From Photorhabdus thracensis (GTDB lineage: Bacteria; Pseudomonadota; Gammaproteobacteria; Enterobacterales; Enterobacteriaceae): a stretch of DNA of 64,000 nucleotides. The notes below the pieces were generated by a model. It did no database searches. It saw only the letters and a program-made list of their open reading frames with translations, and was not told the DNA's origin. Below are positions 1 through 12,000 of the stretch, one piece after another; positions within the stretch are counted from its first letter, which is position 1; each line of letters opens with the position of its first letter. Made by a program: the position numbers and the translations under genes. The DNA is taken from contig NZ_CP011104.1 of assembly GCF_001010285.1 (NCBI RefSeq), forward strand, positions 1,302,001-1,366,000. The letters run 5' to 3'.

Positions 1-1
1 G

Positions 2-343
2 TTTTTCATTGCTCTGCGTGAAACCTATCCGGTCAGTCAGAAGGTTCATATTATCCTTGACGGAGCTGGTTACCACCGAAGCAGGCTGGTGAAAGACTGG
101 GCTTATGTGATGAATATTGAGCTTCATTACCTGCCACCGTACAGCCCGAATCTGAACCCGATAGAAAGGCTGTGGAAGGTGATGAATGAACAAGTCAGGA
201 ATAACCATTATTTCGCCTCGACGACCTTGTTCAAGCAGGCAATACATCGCTTTTTTACGGAAATATTACCGGAACTGGCCGGGAACCTGTCGTGCCGTAT
301 TAATGACAACTTCCAGGTTATGAATACTGCATCTTCAAGTTAA
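2..343 (+). CDS. IS630-family transposase, C-terminal part (cut by window start)
   Basis: This is the C-terminal catalytic part of an IS630/Tc1-type DDE transposase. The frame is open from base 2, so the N-terminal part lies before the window. The second catalytic Asp is seen in the segment ILDGAGYHRS, and the third acidic residue in LPPYSPNLNPIERLW, the strongly conserved IS630 block. The element's right end must lie just after the stop codon, because a fragment of an unrelated oxygenase gene starts within about 20 bp. IS630 elements insert at TA dinucleotides, and TA-rich sequence is present at this junction. I could not define the terminal repeat from one end alone. Confidence 0.85.
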   Translation, partial: FFIALRETYPVSQKVHIILDGAGYHRSRLVKDWAYVMNIELHYLPPYSPNLNPIERLWKVMNEQVRNNHYFASTTLFKQAIHRFFTEILPELAGNLSCRINDNFQVMNTASSS

Positions 344-363
344 GCGGGTATAAAAATATTGAC

Positions 364-987
364 ATGTGTCGTCGTCAATTCGAATCAACTGCCGCCGAAG
401 TTTTAGGGGATGGTCAAAGTCTAGCCCGGTACGCCGTTAAACTGCATTTTTTGGCTGGTTTAGCCCACGCGCTTACTGAAGCCACCGGAGTTAATGAGTT
501 TCCTGCTGTTCGCGAGTCGTTAGCAGAGCTTGCTTGCTACGCTACTAATATTGAAGGGCTTTTCCGTGGTTTATTTCATAACCCAGATCGACACAATGGG
601 TATTATATTCCTAATCAATTACAATTATATGCTTGTCAGGTCGTTGCTCAGTCAATTTATCCCAAGGTGATAGAAAACATCAGAAAACTCTCGGGAGGTG
701 GTGTGATTATGTTACCGTCAAGTTATGTTGACTTAGCAAACCCAGAGATCCGTTGTTTAATAGAAAAAACGCAATATTCAACCTTAATGGAACCCATTGA
801 ACGAGTAAAATTGTTGAAATTAGTCTGGGATGCTGTTGGCTCTGAATTTGCCTCACGTCATATTCAGTATGAAATGTTCTATTCTGGAGCCCATTTTGTT
901 GCTCTGTCTCGCCTTTATGGGCGATATGATTGGAATTTAGCTAAGAGTATGAGTAAAGAAATTTTGGATTCTATTTCGGTTAATTAA
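364..987 (+). pseudogene. HpaB/PvcC-type flavin-dependent monooxygenase, C-terminal remnant
   Basis: About 207 residues match the C-terminal domain of the 4-hydroxyphenylacetate 3-monooxygenase large subunit / PvcC / 4-hydroxybutyryl-CoA dehydratase family. The conserved pieces are EFPAVRE, the helix ending in QSIYPKVIENI, GGGVIMLPSS followed by NPEIR, and WDAVGSEFASRH. Family members are about 480-520 residues, so the N-terminal 60 percent, including most of the FAD and substrate pocket, is missing. The open frame continues upstream of the ATG at 364 to the edge of the IS630 element, so the ATG is probably not a natural start. The simplest reading is a gene cut by the IS insertion. The remnant should not be active. 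Confidence 0.8.
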
Positions 988-1376
988 ATTTTGCAGTTGA
1001 TAATCATACTGTTTGACTAAGTTTAATTTAGTGAGTAGTTAAAAAATTTTATCTTTGTTACATTTTCAGAGGCGGAATAGAGTATATTCCGTTTCTTTAT
1101 CGCAAATGAATAACTTAATATTTTAATGTGCAGGTATTCGCAAGATTATATTAATGCATTGAGTCCTTTTTATTTTCAACCATAAATTGTTTTATTCTGT
1201 TAGGGAGTAATTTCTTTGAAATGTTTTCACACATTTATCTCTGCATGGAAAATTAGCACACAATTTATTCTATTGATAATAGTAATTGTTATTATTATTA
1301 AATAACAATTTGGTGCATGATTTGTCGCGGAAAAATGGTTGAATGTTTCTAACTGAAAATCAATAAAGAGAAAAGA
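988..1376. other. AT-rich intergenic region
   Basis: This 389-bp gap lies between the oxygenase remnant and the esterase-like gene. It holds one hairpin terminator candidate near 1073 and the presumed promoter of the downstream gene. I see no convincing ORF in it. The small reverse ORF overlapping 1227-1535 has no recognisable protein features. Confidence 0.5.
1073..1099 (+). terminator. rho-independent terminator candidate
   Basis: A perfect 7-bp stem (CGGAATA with TATTCCG, 5-nt loop) is followed by the T-rich tail TTTCTTTAT. It lies about 85 bp after the oxygenase remnant and would end its transcription. Confidence 0.5.
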
Positions 1377-2934
1377 ATGAAAATAAAGATAATGATATGT
1401 GCTCTTATGGCTTCTTTTAATGTATTTGCATCTCAGTGTTACCAAATAAAATTCCAGCAAGATCAACAAGAAATAACGGGAAGTTTCGATTCTCAGGGAA
1501 TGGCTTGTATTGAATTTAAAATTCAGGCTAAACATTATGTGCGCGGATCAGGGCTGGGCATAGAGAAATTGGTGGTTCAGAAGGGGAATCAACAACATAT
1601 TCGTACGCTTTTTACCGATAATCCGGCGGATGCCCGGCAGTCAATTGGATTTACCGTTCCTCAGGCAGGAAAATACCGGTTGTCGGCCAAGGGGAAGGCT
1701 GGCGCGCCGTGGCAACTCACATTGTCATTTCCACGTTATATTCCCTGGGATAATGATTATGGACAGCAACCAGCAAGCCCGCGCCTGAAACAACTCCAGG
1801 CTGAAGTCGCAAAAGGGAAAGGAACTCATACCTTCTGGCGGGAAATGGCCCATCACGGTACACCACTGATTGAGGATTATGATGGTAAAAACAAACGGGT
1901 AACTTTCTTGTGGCGTGGGGCAAAAGCGAATGTTTTTATTCTTGGCGCACCGAGTAACGATCATGATCCTATGTCGCATCTGGCAGGGACTGATGTTTGG
2001 TTTCGCAGCTATATCGTTCCGTCGGATACCTTGACGCAATATAAATTAGCGCCGGATTTGCCACAGCTAGAAGGCACTGCTGACGAGCAACGTAGAGCGA
2101 TTCTGGTCACTGCTCAGGCTGATCCGTTGAATAAAAATGTGGTGCCGACGGTGTCGGAAGATGTGTTCAATCATGATTCATTGCTAGCATTAAGGCCAAC
2201 TCTGTGTGACGTAGAGAGATTCAGGCAATTACCTTTTCATGGTGATGTTAAGGTTCACCAGTTTCAGAGTAGAATTCTGGGCAATAGTCGGGAAATTGCG
2301 ATATATCAATCGGTTATGCCGATGAAACAGCCTGCCATATTGGTACTGTTTGACGGGAAGATTTACCGTAAACAGTACCATATCGATAGATTTTTTGATT
2401 CCCTGATTGAAGAAGGAAAAATTCCACCAATGTATGTGGTGTTTGTCGATAGTCTGGATAACGCACGCCGGGGCCAAGAGTTACCACCCAACCCTGATTT
2501 TGCTGAATTTATGGCTAGCGAACTGATGCCGTGGCTGGCTGCTCAGGGGATTGAAGCTCCGGCGGAACGTACCATCATTTCAGGCTCCAGCTATGGTGGA
2601 CTGGCATCTTCATGGGTTGCATTTAACCACCCTGAGTTGTTCGGTAATGTCCTTAGTATGTCGGTGGGCGCCTCAGGGAGAAGAGCCTGAATGGCTGATC
2701 CGTGAGTTTGCTAAAGCAGAGAAAAAACCGCTTCGTTTCTATTTACAGGCGGGCTTGTTTGAAGTCAACCGGGGTGAACTGGAAGGTATTCTGCATAATA
2801 ACCGTCGCATGAAAAAAACGTTATTGCAGAAGGGTTATCCGGTTGAATCCAGTGAAGTCTCCAGTGGTCACAATTATGTCTCATGGTGTGAGACGCTTTA
2901 TCATGGAACACAGTCGTTGGTAGCAAAATGGTAA
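1377..2934 (+). pseudogene. Enterochelin esterase-like protein, frameshifted
   Basis: The protein resembles Fes-type ferric-siderophore esterases (serine hydrolases that open catecholate trilactones), here with a likely signal peptide of about 19 residues, which suggests a periplasmic form. The N-terminal beta domain is followed by the alpha/beta hydrolase part with nucleophile motif GSSYGG. The frame is lost around 2660-2690. Frame 3 ends in a spurious tail with a stop at 2690, while frame 1 resumes with WAPQGEEPEW and runs to a stop at 2934, carrying the catalytic His in SSGHNYVSW. The family normally has about four residues (G-S-F/Y-W) at the junction, so the lesion looks like a net loss of 11 nt. 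As it stands the product would lack the catalytic His. An intact gene would be about 520 residues. The RBS AAAGAGAAAAG precedes the ATG. Confidence 0.8.
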
Positions 2935-2947
2935 ATTGGATCTATTT

Positions 2948-2966
2948 TCTTCACATAATTGTCACA
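2948..2966 (+). promoter_or_regulatory. Possible pho box upstream of phoA
   Basis: The segment TTCACATAATTGTCAC resembles two PhoB half-sites 11 bp apart. The second (TTGTCAC) matches CTGTCAT at 5 of 7 positions and the first only weakly. Position and the known PhoB control of phoA favour it, but the match alone is modest. Confidence 0.35.
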
Positions 2967-3033
2967 TAGTTTATTTAGTATCTTTTTGTCTGATGATGAT
3001 TTTTACTTCAATTGATTTTCTCAAGGAAATCCT

Positions 3034-4476
3034 ATGTCTCAAAAATATACGAAAAGTTTGGTTGTAGCGATGATATCGGCCTTAATTTCAAGTGTCAGTC
3101 TGCCTGTATTGGCGGCAGGTGAGCAGGAGGCTAATCAAATTATGGCGGAAGGTCGGGCGGTAAAAGGTAATATTACGGAATTTGGTGGTGCTCGCCGTAT
3201 GGGTCACAATCAAACTGAGGCATTAAAAGCGGCAATTAATAACAATAAAGCCAAGAATGTTATTTTGTTTATTGGTGATGGTATGGGAGATTCTGAAATT
3301 ACTATCGCCCGTAACTATGCAGAAGGTGCCGGTGGATTTTTCAAAGGGATTGATGCCTTACCATTCACCGGTCAATATACTCACTATTCTCTTGATAAAA
3401 AGACCCAGAAACCCAATTATGTGACTGACTCAGCCGCTTCTGCCACAGCCTGGGCTTCCGGTATAAAAACCTATAATGGCGCGCTGGGTGTTGATGTATT
3501 TGGTAAAGATCATCAAACCTTGCTTGAGTTGGCAAAAATGAATGGCAAAGCGACAGGTAATGTAACAACGGCGGCAATTCAGGATGCAACACCGGCGGCA
3601 CTTTATGCCCATGTGACCGGTCGTAAGTGTTATGGCCCAAAAGAAACAACTGAAAAATGCCCGACTAATGCACTGGAAAATGGTGGACGCGGTTCCATCA
3701 CCGAGCAACTGTTGGTGGCCCGTGCAGATCTAACATTGGGCGGAGGCGCCAGAATTTTCGCCCAGAAATCGGTTGCCGGCGCTGGAAAGGGTAAAACTCT
3801 GGAAGAGCAGGCACGGGAACAGGGTTATCAGTTGGTAAGCGATGTTAACTCTCTGAATGCAATTACGGAAGCAAACCAGAAAAAACCGCTGTTGGGTCTG
3901 TTCCATGAAAAAAATATGGATATTGCCTGGGAAGGACCTAAAGCGGTTTACCACGGTAATATTGATAACCCGCCAGTGAGCTGTAAAGTTAACTCCAAAC
4001 GGAATCCTAATGCGCCAACGTTGGCACAGATGACGCAGAAGGCGATTGATCTACTGAAAGTGAATAAGAATGGCTTTTTCCTGCAAGTGGAGAGCGCTTC
4101 TATCGATAAACAGGATCACAAAGCTAACCCTTGTGGACAGATTGGTGAAACAGTCGTATTGGATCAAGCAGTTCAAGTTGGTCTGAAATATGCCCGTGAA
4201 CATGGTGATACATTGGTTATTGTTACAGCCGATCATGCCCACTCTAGCCAAATTATAGAAGCTGATGTGAAATCTCCGGGATTAACTCAGGCATTAATTA
4301 CCAAAGATGGTTCAATAATGGCGGTTAGCTACAGTAACTCTGAGGGTAAAGATCAGGAACATACGGGTACTCAACTTAGGGTTGCTGCTTATGGTCCTCA
4401 GGCCGCCAATGTTGTTGGTCTGACTGACCAGACAGACCTGCATTTCACCATACGTGATGCGATGGAGTTGAAGTAA
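3034..4476 (+). CDS. phoA: Alkaline phosphatase
   Basis: This is a periplasmic phosphomonoesterase that releases phosphate from organic esters during phosphate starvation. The 480-residue precursor begins with a signal peptide (about 27 residues ending in VLAAG), comparable with the 471-residue E. coli PhoA. The metal-binding start IGDGMGDSE, the nucleophile motif [10 protein letters not shown] (Ser133 of the precursor), the late metal ligands in SIDKQDH and TADHAH, and the C-terminal EHTG histidine are all present. Cysteines consistent with the usual disulfides are seen (RKCYG, EKCPT, VSCK, NPCG). The RBS AAGGAAAT precedes the ATG. The gene is monocistronic, with a possible pho box upstream. 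Confidence 0.93.
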   Translation: MSQKYTKSLVVAMISALISSVSLPVLAAGEQEANQIMAEGRAVKGNITEFGGARRMGHNQTEALKAAINNNKAKNVILFIGDGMGDSEITIARNYAEGAGGFFKGIDALPFTGQYTHYSLDKKTQKPNYVTDSAASATAWASGIKTYNGALGVDVFGKDHQTLLELAKMNGKATGNVTTAAIQDATPAALYAHVTGRKCYGPKETTEKCPTNALENGGRGSITEQLLVARADLTLGGGARIFAQKSVAGAGKGKTLEEQAREQGYQLVSDVNSLNAITEANQKKPLLGLFHEKNMDIAWEGPKAVYHGNIDNPPVSCKVNSKRNPNAPTLAQMTQKAIDLLKVNKNGFFLQVESASIDKQDHKANPCGQIGETVVLDQAVQVGLKYAREHGDTLVIVTADHAHSSQIIEADVKSPGLTQALITKDGSIMAVSYSNSEGKDQEHTGTQLRVAAYGPQAANVVGLTDQTDLHFTIRDAMELK

Positions 4477-4534
4477 TTTTTGCCAGATGATGTGTTGAGT
4501 GGTAAAAGTTGAGAATAAGTTTTTTAAAATCCTG

Positions 4535-4563
4535 CCCGTTAGTCAGATTTTCTGATTAGCGGG
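4535..4563. terminator. Hairpin between phoA and the lactonase gene
   Basis: A 12-bp stem (CCCGTTAGTCAG pairing with CTGATTAGCGGG, two G-T wobbles, 5-nt loop) lies 59 bp after the phoA stop. No strong T-run follows on the + strand, so termination is likely but not certain. Confidence 0.45.
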
Positions 4564-4629
4564 TAGACCTGTTTACAAGTCTCATAACCCCAAATACCCT
4601 ACAAATCCGATAAAAAGGTTAACATCATT

Positions 4630-5421
4630 ATGTCAGATATTCGCCTGTATATGCTGCAAACCGGATCCATCAAATGTAAGGTTCACAATATTAAGATGAA
4701 TCAGGGGAATGGCGCCGATTATGAAATTCCAGTTCCGTTTTTTTTACTCACTCATCCTAAAGGTCATACGCTGATTGACGGCGGTAATGCGGTTGAAATT
4801 GCAACTAACCCTGAAGGCTATTGGGGAGCTATCACAAAAACCTACCAGCCGGTAATGCGTGAAGATGAAGGCTGTGTAGCACAAGTGAAAAAGTTGGGTA
4901 TCGATCCCGCAGATATCCGCTATGTGGTGCAATCCCATCTTCATCTCGATCACACAGGTGCAATAGGACGTTTCCCTAATGCGACGCATATCGTACAGCG
5001 ACGTGAATATGAATATGCCTACACGCCGGATTGGTTTGCTGTCGGTGGTTACATTCGTAAGGATTTTGATCGTCCGGGATTGAAGTGGGAATTTCTGGAT
5101 GGGGAACGCAATGATTTGTTCGATATCTACGGAGACGGCATTCTAAAAACGGTATTTACTCCGGGGCATTCACCGGGACACCAATCACTGCTGGTCACTC
5201 TGCCGAACAGTGGCAGCCTGTTGTTAACGATTGATGCTGCTTACACTCTCGATCATTGGGAAGAACGTGCATTGCCAGGGTTCCTCACCTCTACCATTGA
5301 AACCGTACATTCAGTACAAAAGTTACGGCATTTAGCCGAGCGTACGAATGCGATTGTGGTAACGGGGCATGATCCGGATGCCTGGCCAACATTTTGTAAA
5401 GCGCCGGAGTATTACGATTAA
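4630..5421 (+). CDS. Metallo-beta-lactamase-fold lactonase, AttM/AiiA-like (N-acyl homoserine lactonase family)
   Basis: The 263-residue protein has the zinc motif HLHLDH at residues 103-108, further metal ligands in TPGHSPGHQ, TIDAAY and VTGHDPD, and the LIDGGN turn typical of the AttM/BlcC branch. These enzymes hydrolyse acyl-homoserine lactones or related lactones, using two zinc ions in the cytoplasm. The likely role is quenching other bacteria's AHL signals or lactone catabolism; family resemblance cannot separate these. It stands alone between phoA and the biosynthetic cluster, with no partner dehydrogenase such as occurs in the Agrobacterium attKLM operon. The start follows a weak AAAAAGGTTAAC site. 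Confidence 0.75.
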   Translation: MSDIRLYMLQTGSIKCKVHNIKMNQGNGADYEIPVPFFLLTHPKGHTLIDGGNAVEIATNPEGYWGAITKTYQPVMREDEGCVAQVKKLGIDPADIRYVVQSHLHLDHTGAIGRFPNATHIVQRREYEYAYTPDWFAVGGYIRKDFDRPGLKWEFLDGERNDLFDIYGDGILKTVFTPGHSPGHQSLLVTLPNSGSLLLTIDAAYTLDHWEERALPGFLTSTIETVHSVQKLRHLAERTNAIVVTGHDPDAWPTFCKAPEYYD

Positions 5422-7465
<2,044 letters not shown>

Positions 7466-8071
7466 TAATAGATAAAAAAACTGGCGCCTAGTTGTATTAA
7501 GCAAGTGTAAAATCTTGCTGAAAAATAATATTAATTAAGATTAAGTTTAATTATCCAGATAGCCTGAATAATATTAAAAAGTCATTAATAAAGTCTTTAT
7601 ACGGCATTTAGAGTGTCGGTAATCTAAGGGCGGTAGCTTACCAAGAGAAAGGCAAAGTGTCAGATAAGTTCTCATTAGTTATACAGCCCAATGTGTTTAG
7701 CCACTTCACAGTGTATTTAGTCGTTATTAATTCTTGCTAGGTTGGCTGTGTATTAGCCGGGGTATCATAAGCTCGATTTTTTAGGACTTTTTTATTTTAT
7801 GGTGAATTGATTTACTCACTTTCGTTTGGTACAAAATACAGTATCAGGAGAATGGTGGTGAGCTGTGGTATTTATGAGTTCCTTCAATTTATTCAATACA
7901 TCCCTCTCAAATTGATGTATATATAGATAATTGAGAAGGGTGATAAGATAATGGATACGGGGTTGAGGATTTCATTGGAAAATCATTTATCAAAACTTGC
8001 TTTTGTCATGCAGTTTATGGCCTGGGGAGTGTATTAATCATTATGAATCATCGCATTTGAGAAGTTTTAAT
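7466..8071. other. Intergenic region between halogenase and pentapeptide-repeat genes
   Basis: About 600 bp without a supportable ORF or RNA. It is long for an operon gap, so the pentapeptide-repeat gene probably has its own promoter here. I see no clear operator, repeat or terminator. Confidence 0.45.
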
Positions 8072-8827
8072 ATGTTTGAATATACGTTGGATATTTCGGA
8101 AACAACCGGTGTCATTGAAGGTAGAAAATTTAATAAGTTGGATTGGAGTAATGAGTATCAACCAGACTTGATATTTAAAAACTGTGTTATCACTGATTCG
8201 AAATTTTCAAGTGCAGATTTAAAGGGTTTGCGGTTAAAAAATTGTCAAATATTTAACTGCGACTTTAGTGAAACGAATATTTCAAATGGTGAATTTGAGA
8301 ATACATTATTTTATAATAAAGAGAGTCAAAAAGGCTGTGATTTTCATAGTGCAAAATTATGCCATTCGAAGTTTGTTTGTTGTGACATTTCAACAAGTAA
8401 TTTTTATCGTTCTGAGTTATTCGATATAACAATAGATAGATGTCAGGCTCAGGGGTGTCATTTTGAACTTGCTGACTTTACGAAAATAGTCAGTCGAAAA
8501 GTGATATTCAGTTCAGCAACATTAATAAAATCGAATTTTAAGTATTCAGACTTTGAAGGGGTATATCTTAAAAAGTGCGATTTGTCAGGAAGCAATTTAG
8601 TTTCAGTCGTATTGTCAAGAGTAAACCTTGAAGGTGCAAACTTAACCAATACCATTTTTTCTCCATCACGGTATGATGGGATGTCAATATTTAAAGCTGA
8701 TCTGAGAAATGCAGAGATTTCTAACATAGATGTGAGAACATTAGATTTTTCTGGAGTTGAAATATTTGAATGGCAAATGATCCCTCTGATGGAAGAGATG
8801 GGATTTATCATTCACCCAGATAATTGA
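8072..8827 (+). CDS. Qnr-like pentapeptide-repeat protein (probable gyrase/topoisomerase protection)
   Basis: The protein is about 251 residues from the ATG at 8072, chosen because GAGAAG lies 8 bp upstream; an in-frame TTG at 7997 would add 25 residues. It is built of pentapeptide repeats with central Phe/Leu (SKFSSADLKGLRLKN, SDFEGVYLKKCDLSGSNL). It resembles Qnr proteins beyond the repeats. The segment FYNKESQKGCDF sits where Qnr has loop A, TKIVSRKVIFSSA corresponds to the loop B region, and the end LDFSGVEIFEWQ matches the Qnr C-terminal turn and dimerisation helix. Qnr proteins bind type II topoisomerases and relieve quinolone poisoning; relatives AlbG and McbG protect antibiotic producers. 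Inside this cluster it is best read as self-resistance, though a free-standing chromosomal qnr is possible. Confidence 0.8.
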   Translation: MFEYTLDISETTGVIEGRKFNKLDWSNEYQPDLIFKNCVITDSKFSSADLKGLRLKNCQIFNCDFSETNISNGEFENTLFYNKESQKGCDFHSAKLCHSKFVCCDISTSNFYRSELFDITIDRCQAQGCHFELADFTKIVSRKVIFSSATLIKSNFKYSDFEGVYLKKCDLSGSNLVSVVLSRVNLEGANLTNTIFSPSRYDGMSIFKADLRNAEISNIDVRTLDFSGVEIFEWQMIPLMEEMGFIIHPDN

Positions 8828-9012
8828 AATAAAAATCACACTATATAAAGTAATCAAAATAACGCTGCTTGGGATAGAGGAAATGACACTCTTTCACAAT
8901 CTATTATGTTGGAGATTCTCCTGATTATTAAATTTTTATAACCCTTTGATAATTTGCCAATTTTCTCATATCCGTTTTTCGGGAAAAAGTACTAATAGGA
9001 GTTAGGTGAAAA

Positions 9013-12000
9013 ATGAAAGTAAGAGAAGATATTATTGAATTGAGATCTCCAAAAGATATTTTGGTAGAAAAAGATATCAATGAAAAATGCCAAGATAGTA
9101 ATAGAGTTCAGATTGACCCTAAAACGAAAAAACTATTAAACTGGCTAAAATTAACTGCTAAATCAGATTATAAGCTAATCAAAAGTAAAGAAATATCGAA
9201 GTGGTTTATTTATCAGTCAGGGAAGCTTGGACTTTTTGGGATGCAAATTCCAGCAGAATTCAACGGCATCGATATTCCTGTATCAGAAACTTCTCAAGTC
9301 ATTGAGCAGTTAGCGGCTATAGATATTACTCTTGCGGCTTTCATCATACTCCAGCACTCATGTAGTCATTCAATACTCAAACATGCCAGTCGAGAGATAA
9401 GGCAGGAATATCTCTCGAAAATGTCAACTGGTGAGATGATTGGATGCTTTGCACTTAGTGAACCCGCTGCGGGTTCGAATCCACGAGGTATAGAATCAAC
9501 CCTGGCAAAATGCGATAAAGATTCATGGGTACTCAATGGTAGTAAATGTTGGTTAGGTGGGGCTTCTCTTGCTGGCGTGTTTATTGTATTCGCAAAACAC
9601 CAGTTCGACTGTGAATCAGGAATTAGTTGCTTTGCAATTCCAGCGTCTGCTCCTGGTATAGACGTTGGTGATGAACAGAATAACCTGGGTGTTCAAGGTC
9701 TCGGTTTACGTACTGTCACTTTTAATAATGTTGTTGTGAAAAATACTCAGTTATTAGGTGAATTGGGAAAAGGAATGCAAGTTGCCGAGAGCAGTTTATT
9801 TTCTGGGCGTGCACTAGCTAGCTCACTAACAATTGGAGTAATGAAACGTTGTGCCCAATTGATGTATAGATTTGCTTCTCAGCGTCAAATTAGTACAGGG
9901 TTGCTGATAAATAATCCAGTTACAGAATTGCAATTGAGTTGGTTAATTCATGCGATAACAAGTGTGGAGACATTATCTGATCAAGTATGCGATGATTTAG
10001 ATCACGGTGTATTTGTTCCTGCTGGCCTATGTATTACTGCGAAAGTCCTAGGGTCTGAGTTTGCCTGGAAAGCTACGGATAATTTAGTTCAATTGATGGG
10101 AGCGCGAGGGTTAGATGAAAGAAATGTAGCATCTGGCTTACTTAGAGATAGCCGATTTTTGAGAATAGGTGAGGGACCAACTGAAACATTGTTAATGGAA
10201 CTGGGGGCAACATTAACGACTAAAGATTTGGAAACTGAATTTTATTTTGTTGGAAAACTTGGGGCTGAAGAAATTTGGAGCCGTCTGTATTCATCAATAA
10301 ATGAAATCACAAGCTTGTGCAAAACTAAAGAGAATGGGATTGAAGCGGCCTATTATTATATTGGCCGAGTTGCAGCTTGGGCTATTTTACATGCATGCAT
10401 AGAGCATCGATACCCTTCAAGGCAAGACACTATCATTGATTGGATAAAGGATAATTATGATAAAGAATTTACCTCAGCCAAAATTAACTTAAGTCGAACA
10501 AACTCTAAGAGTCAGATAAAATGTATTTCAGAGAAGATTGATAACTATAGTTTTGAGATCGGCTCGTTAGACGAGACAATCGCTACAGATTTAAGTAATA
10601 TTGATCCATTTCTTTCAAAGGAGTATTTCAATAATGAAGAAAGTCTATTGATTGATGAAGCTACAAAATTTCATAATGATATCGAAGAAAATAGAGCGCC
10701 ATTAGTAAATATTATAAAAGATTCAATGCTATCCTCAGCAGTTACATTGACGAGAAGCAGGACGACTACCTTACTTAAAGAGCAAACAAAAATTGAAGTT
10801 AAAAAGATAGCTAAATTGAATAAGAGATCTACAGCAGAAGTAATACTGACTTCGCTTTTTGTATTTTTGGCCAGAATTTCTAATCAAGAATCTATATCGA
10901 TACTCATCTTCGATGCTAAGGAAAATTCGACATGCCTTTTTACCTACCAATATAAGCCTAACGATTCAATTGAAAATAACTTAGTTACTCTAAGCGGTAA
11001 AATAAAGCAGTGGTCAACTCCGAGTGAAGCGATTGTGGATGTAATAGGGAAGTCAGAGAGTCATTCCCTATTACTGAGATTGGCTACAACCACAGTTTGT
11101 TTTTGCATTGGACTTTTTCCTCAATATAAAGATCTAAATGGTGTTGACATTTGTATTGTTCTCGAAGAGAAAAATAATGATTACTCAATTACATGGATTC
11201 ATTCTAATGCTTTTAGCCAAGATACGATTAAACGACGAGCAGGCAATTTAATTGAATTAATTGAATCAATTCAAACTCTAAATAGGTCAGTGGCAAATTT
11301 ACCCATCATCCCTGATAACGAAAAGGAAGAAATTAAGAAATATAGTGAGACAAATAATATTTCTAAAAGTAAGGATAAAACATTATCTGATTTATTTCAT
11401 CAATGCTTGGAATTAAATCCTCAAGGTATAGCATTAGCTGGCTCTGATGAAAATCTTACATATCAGCAATTAGAGAAAAAAACGAATCAGATAGTGGCTA
11501 TTATGCGAGACGCCGGCGTAAAGGCTTGTGATGTTATATGCCTTTGTATGGGGAGAACTTCCTATTTAATAGCCAGTTTATTGGCTATCGCTAAGATGGG
11601 AGCCACTTTTGTCGTGCTTAATGTAAGGCATCCTGTGGTGAGAAATAGAAAGATAGTTTCTAACACTGATTGTTCAATTATCATTAGTGAGAGTTCACTT
11701 GCAAATATTGCAAAAGAGTTTGGCGAATACGTTATTGAAATTGATAGCGAATTAAAATCTGGCAACTTAAGTTCTATCACAATGAATAGCCAGGCTACAC
11801 CCGATTCCATTGCCTATATTTCGTTTACCTCTGGCTCTACTGGAGAACCTAAAGGTGTAATGGTGAACCATAACGCACTTTGTTTGCAACTCGAAAACCG
11901 TCGGGCAATTTTAAACCTTTGTGAAAGTGATAGATTGTTATATTCGGCGGCACCGAATTTTGATGTTGCTATATGGGAGTTTTTTGGCGCATTCTCTGCG

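Noticed and set aside
1227-1535. Reverse ORF of 102 residues upstream of the esterase-like gene
   Set aside because: Low-complexity, overlaps the start of a recognisable gene, and has no homology that I can see.
7466-8071. Possible remnant gene between the halogenase and the Qnr-like gene
   Set aside because: No frame longer than about 60 codons and no recognisable protein fragment in either strand.
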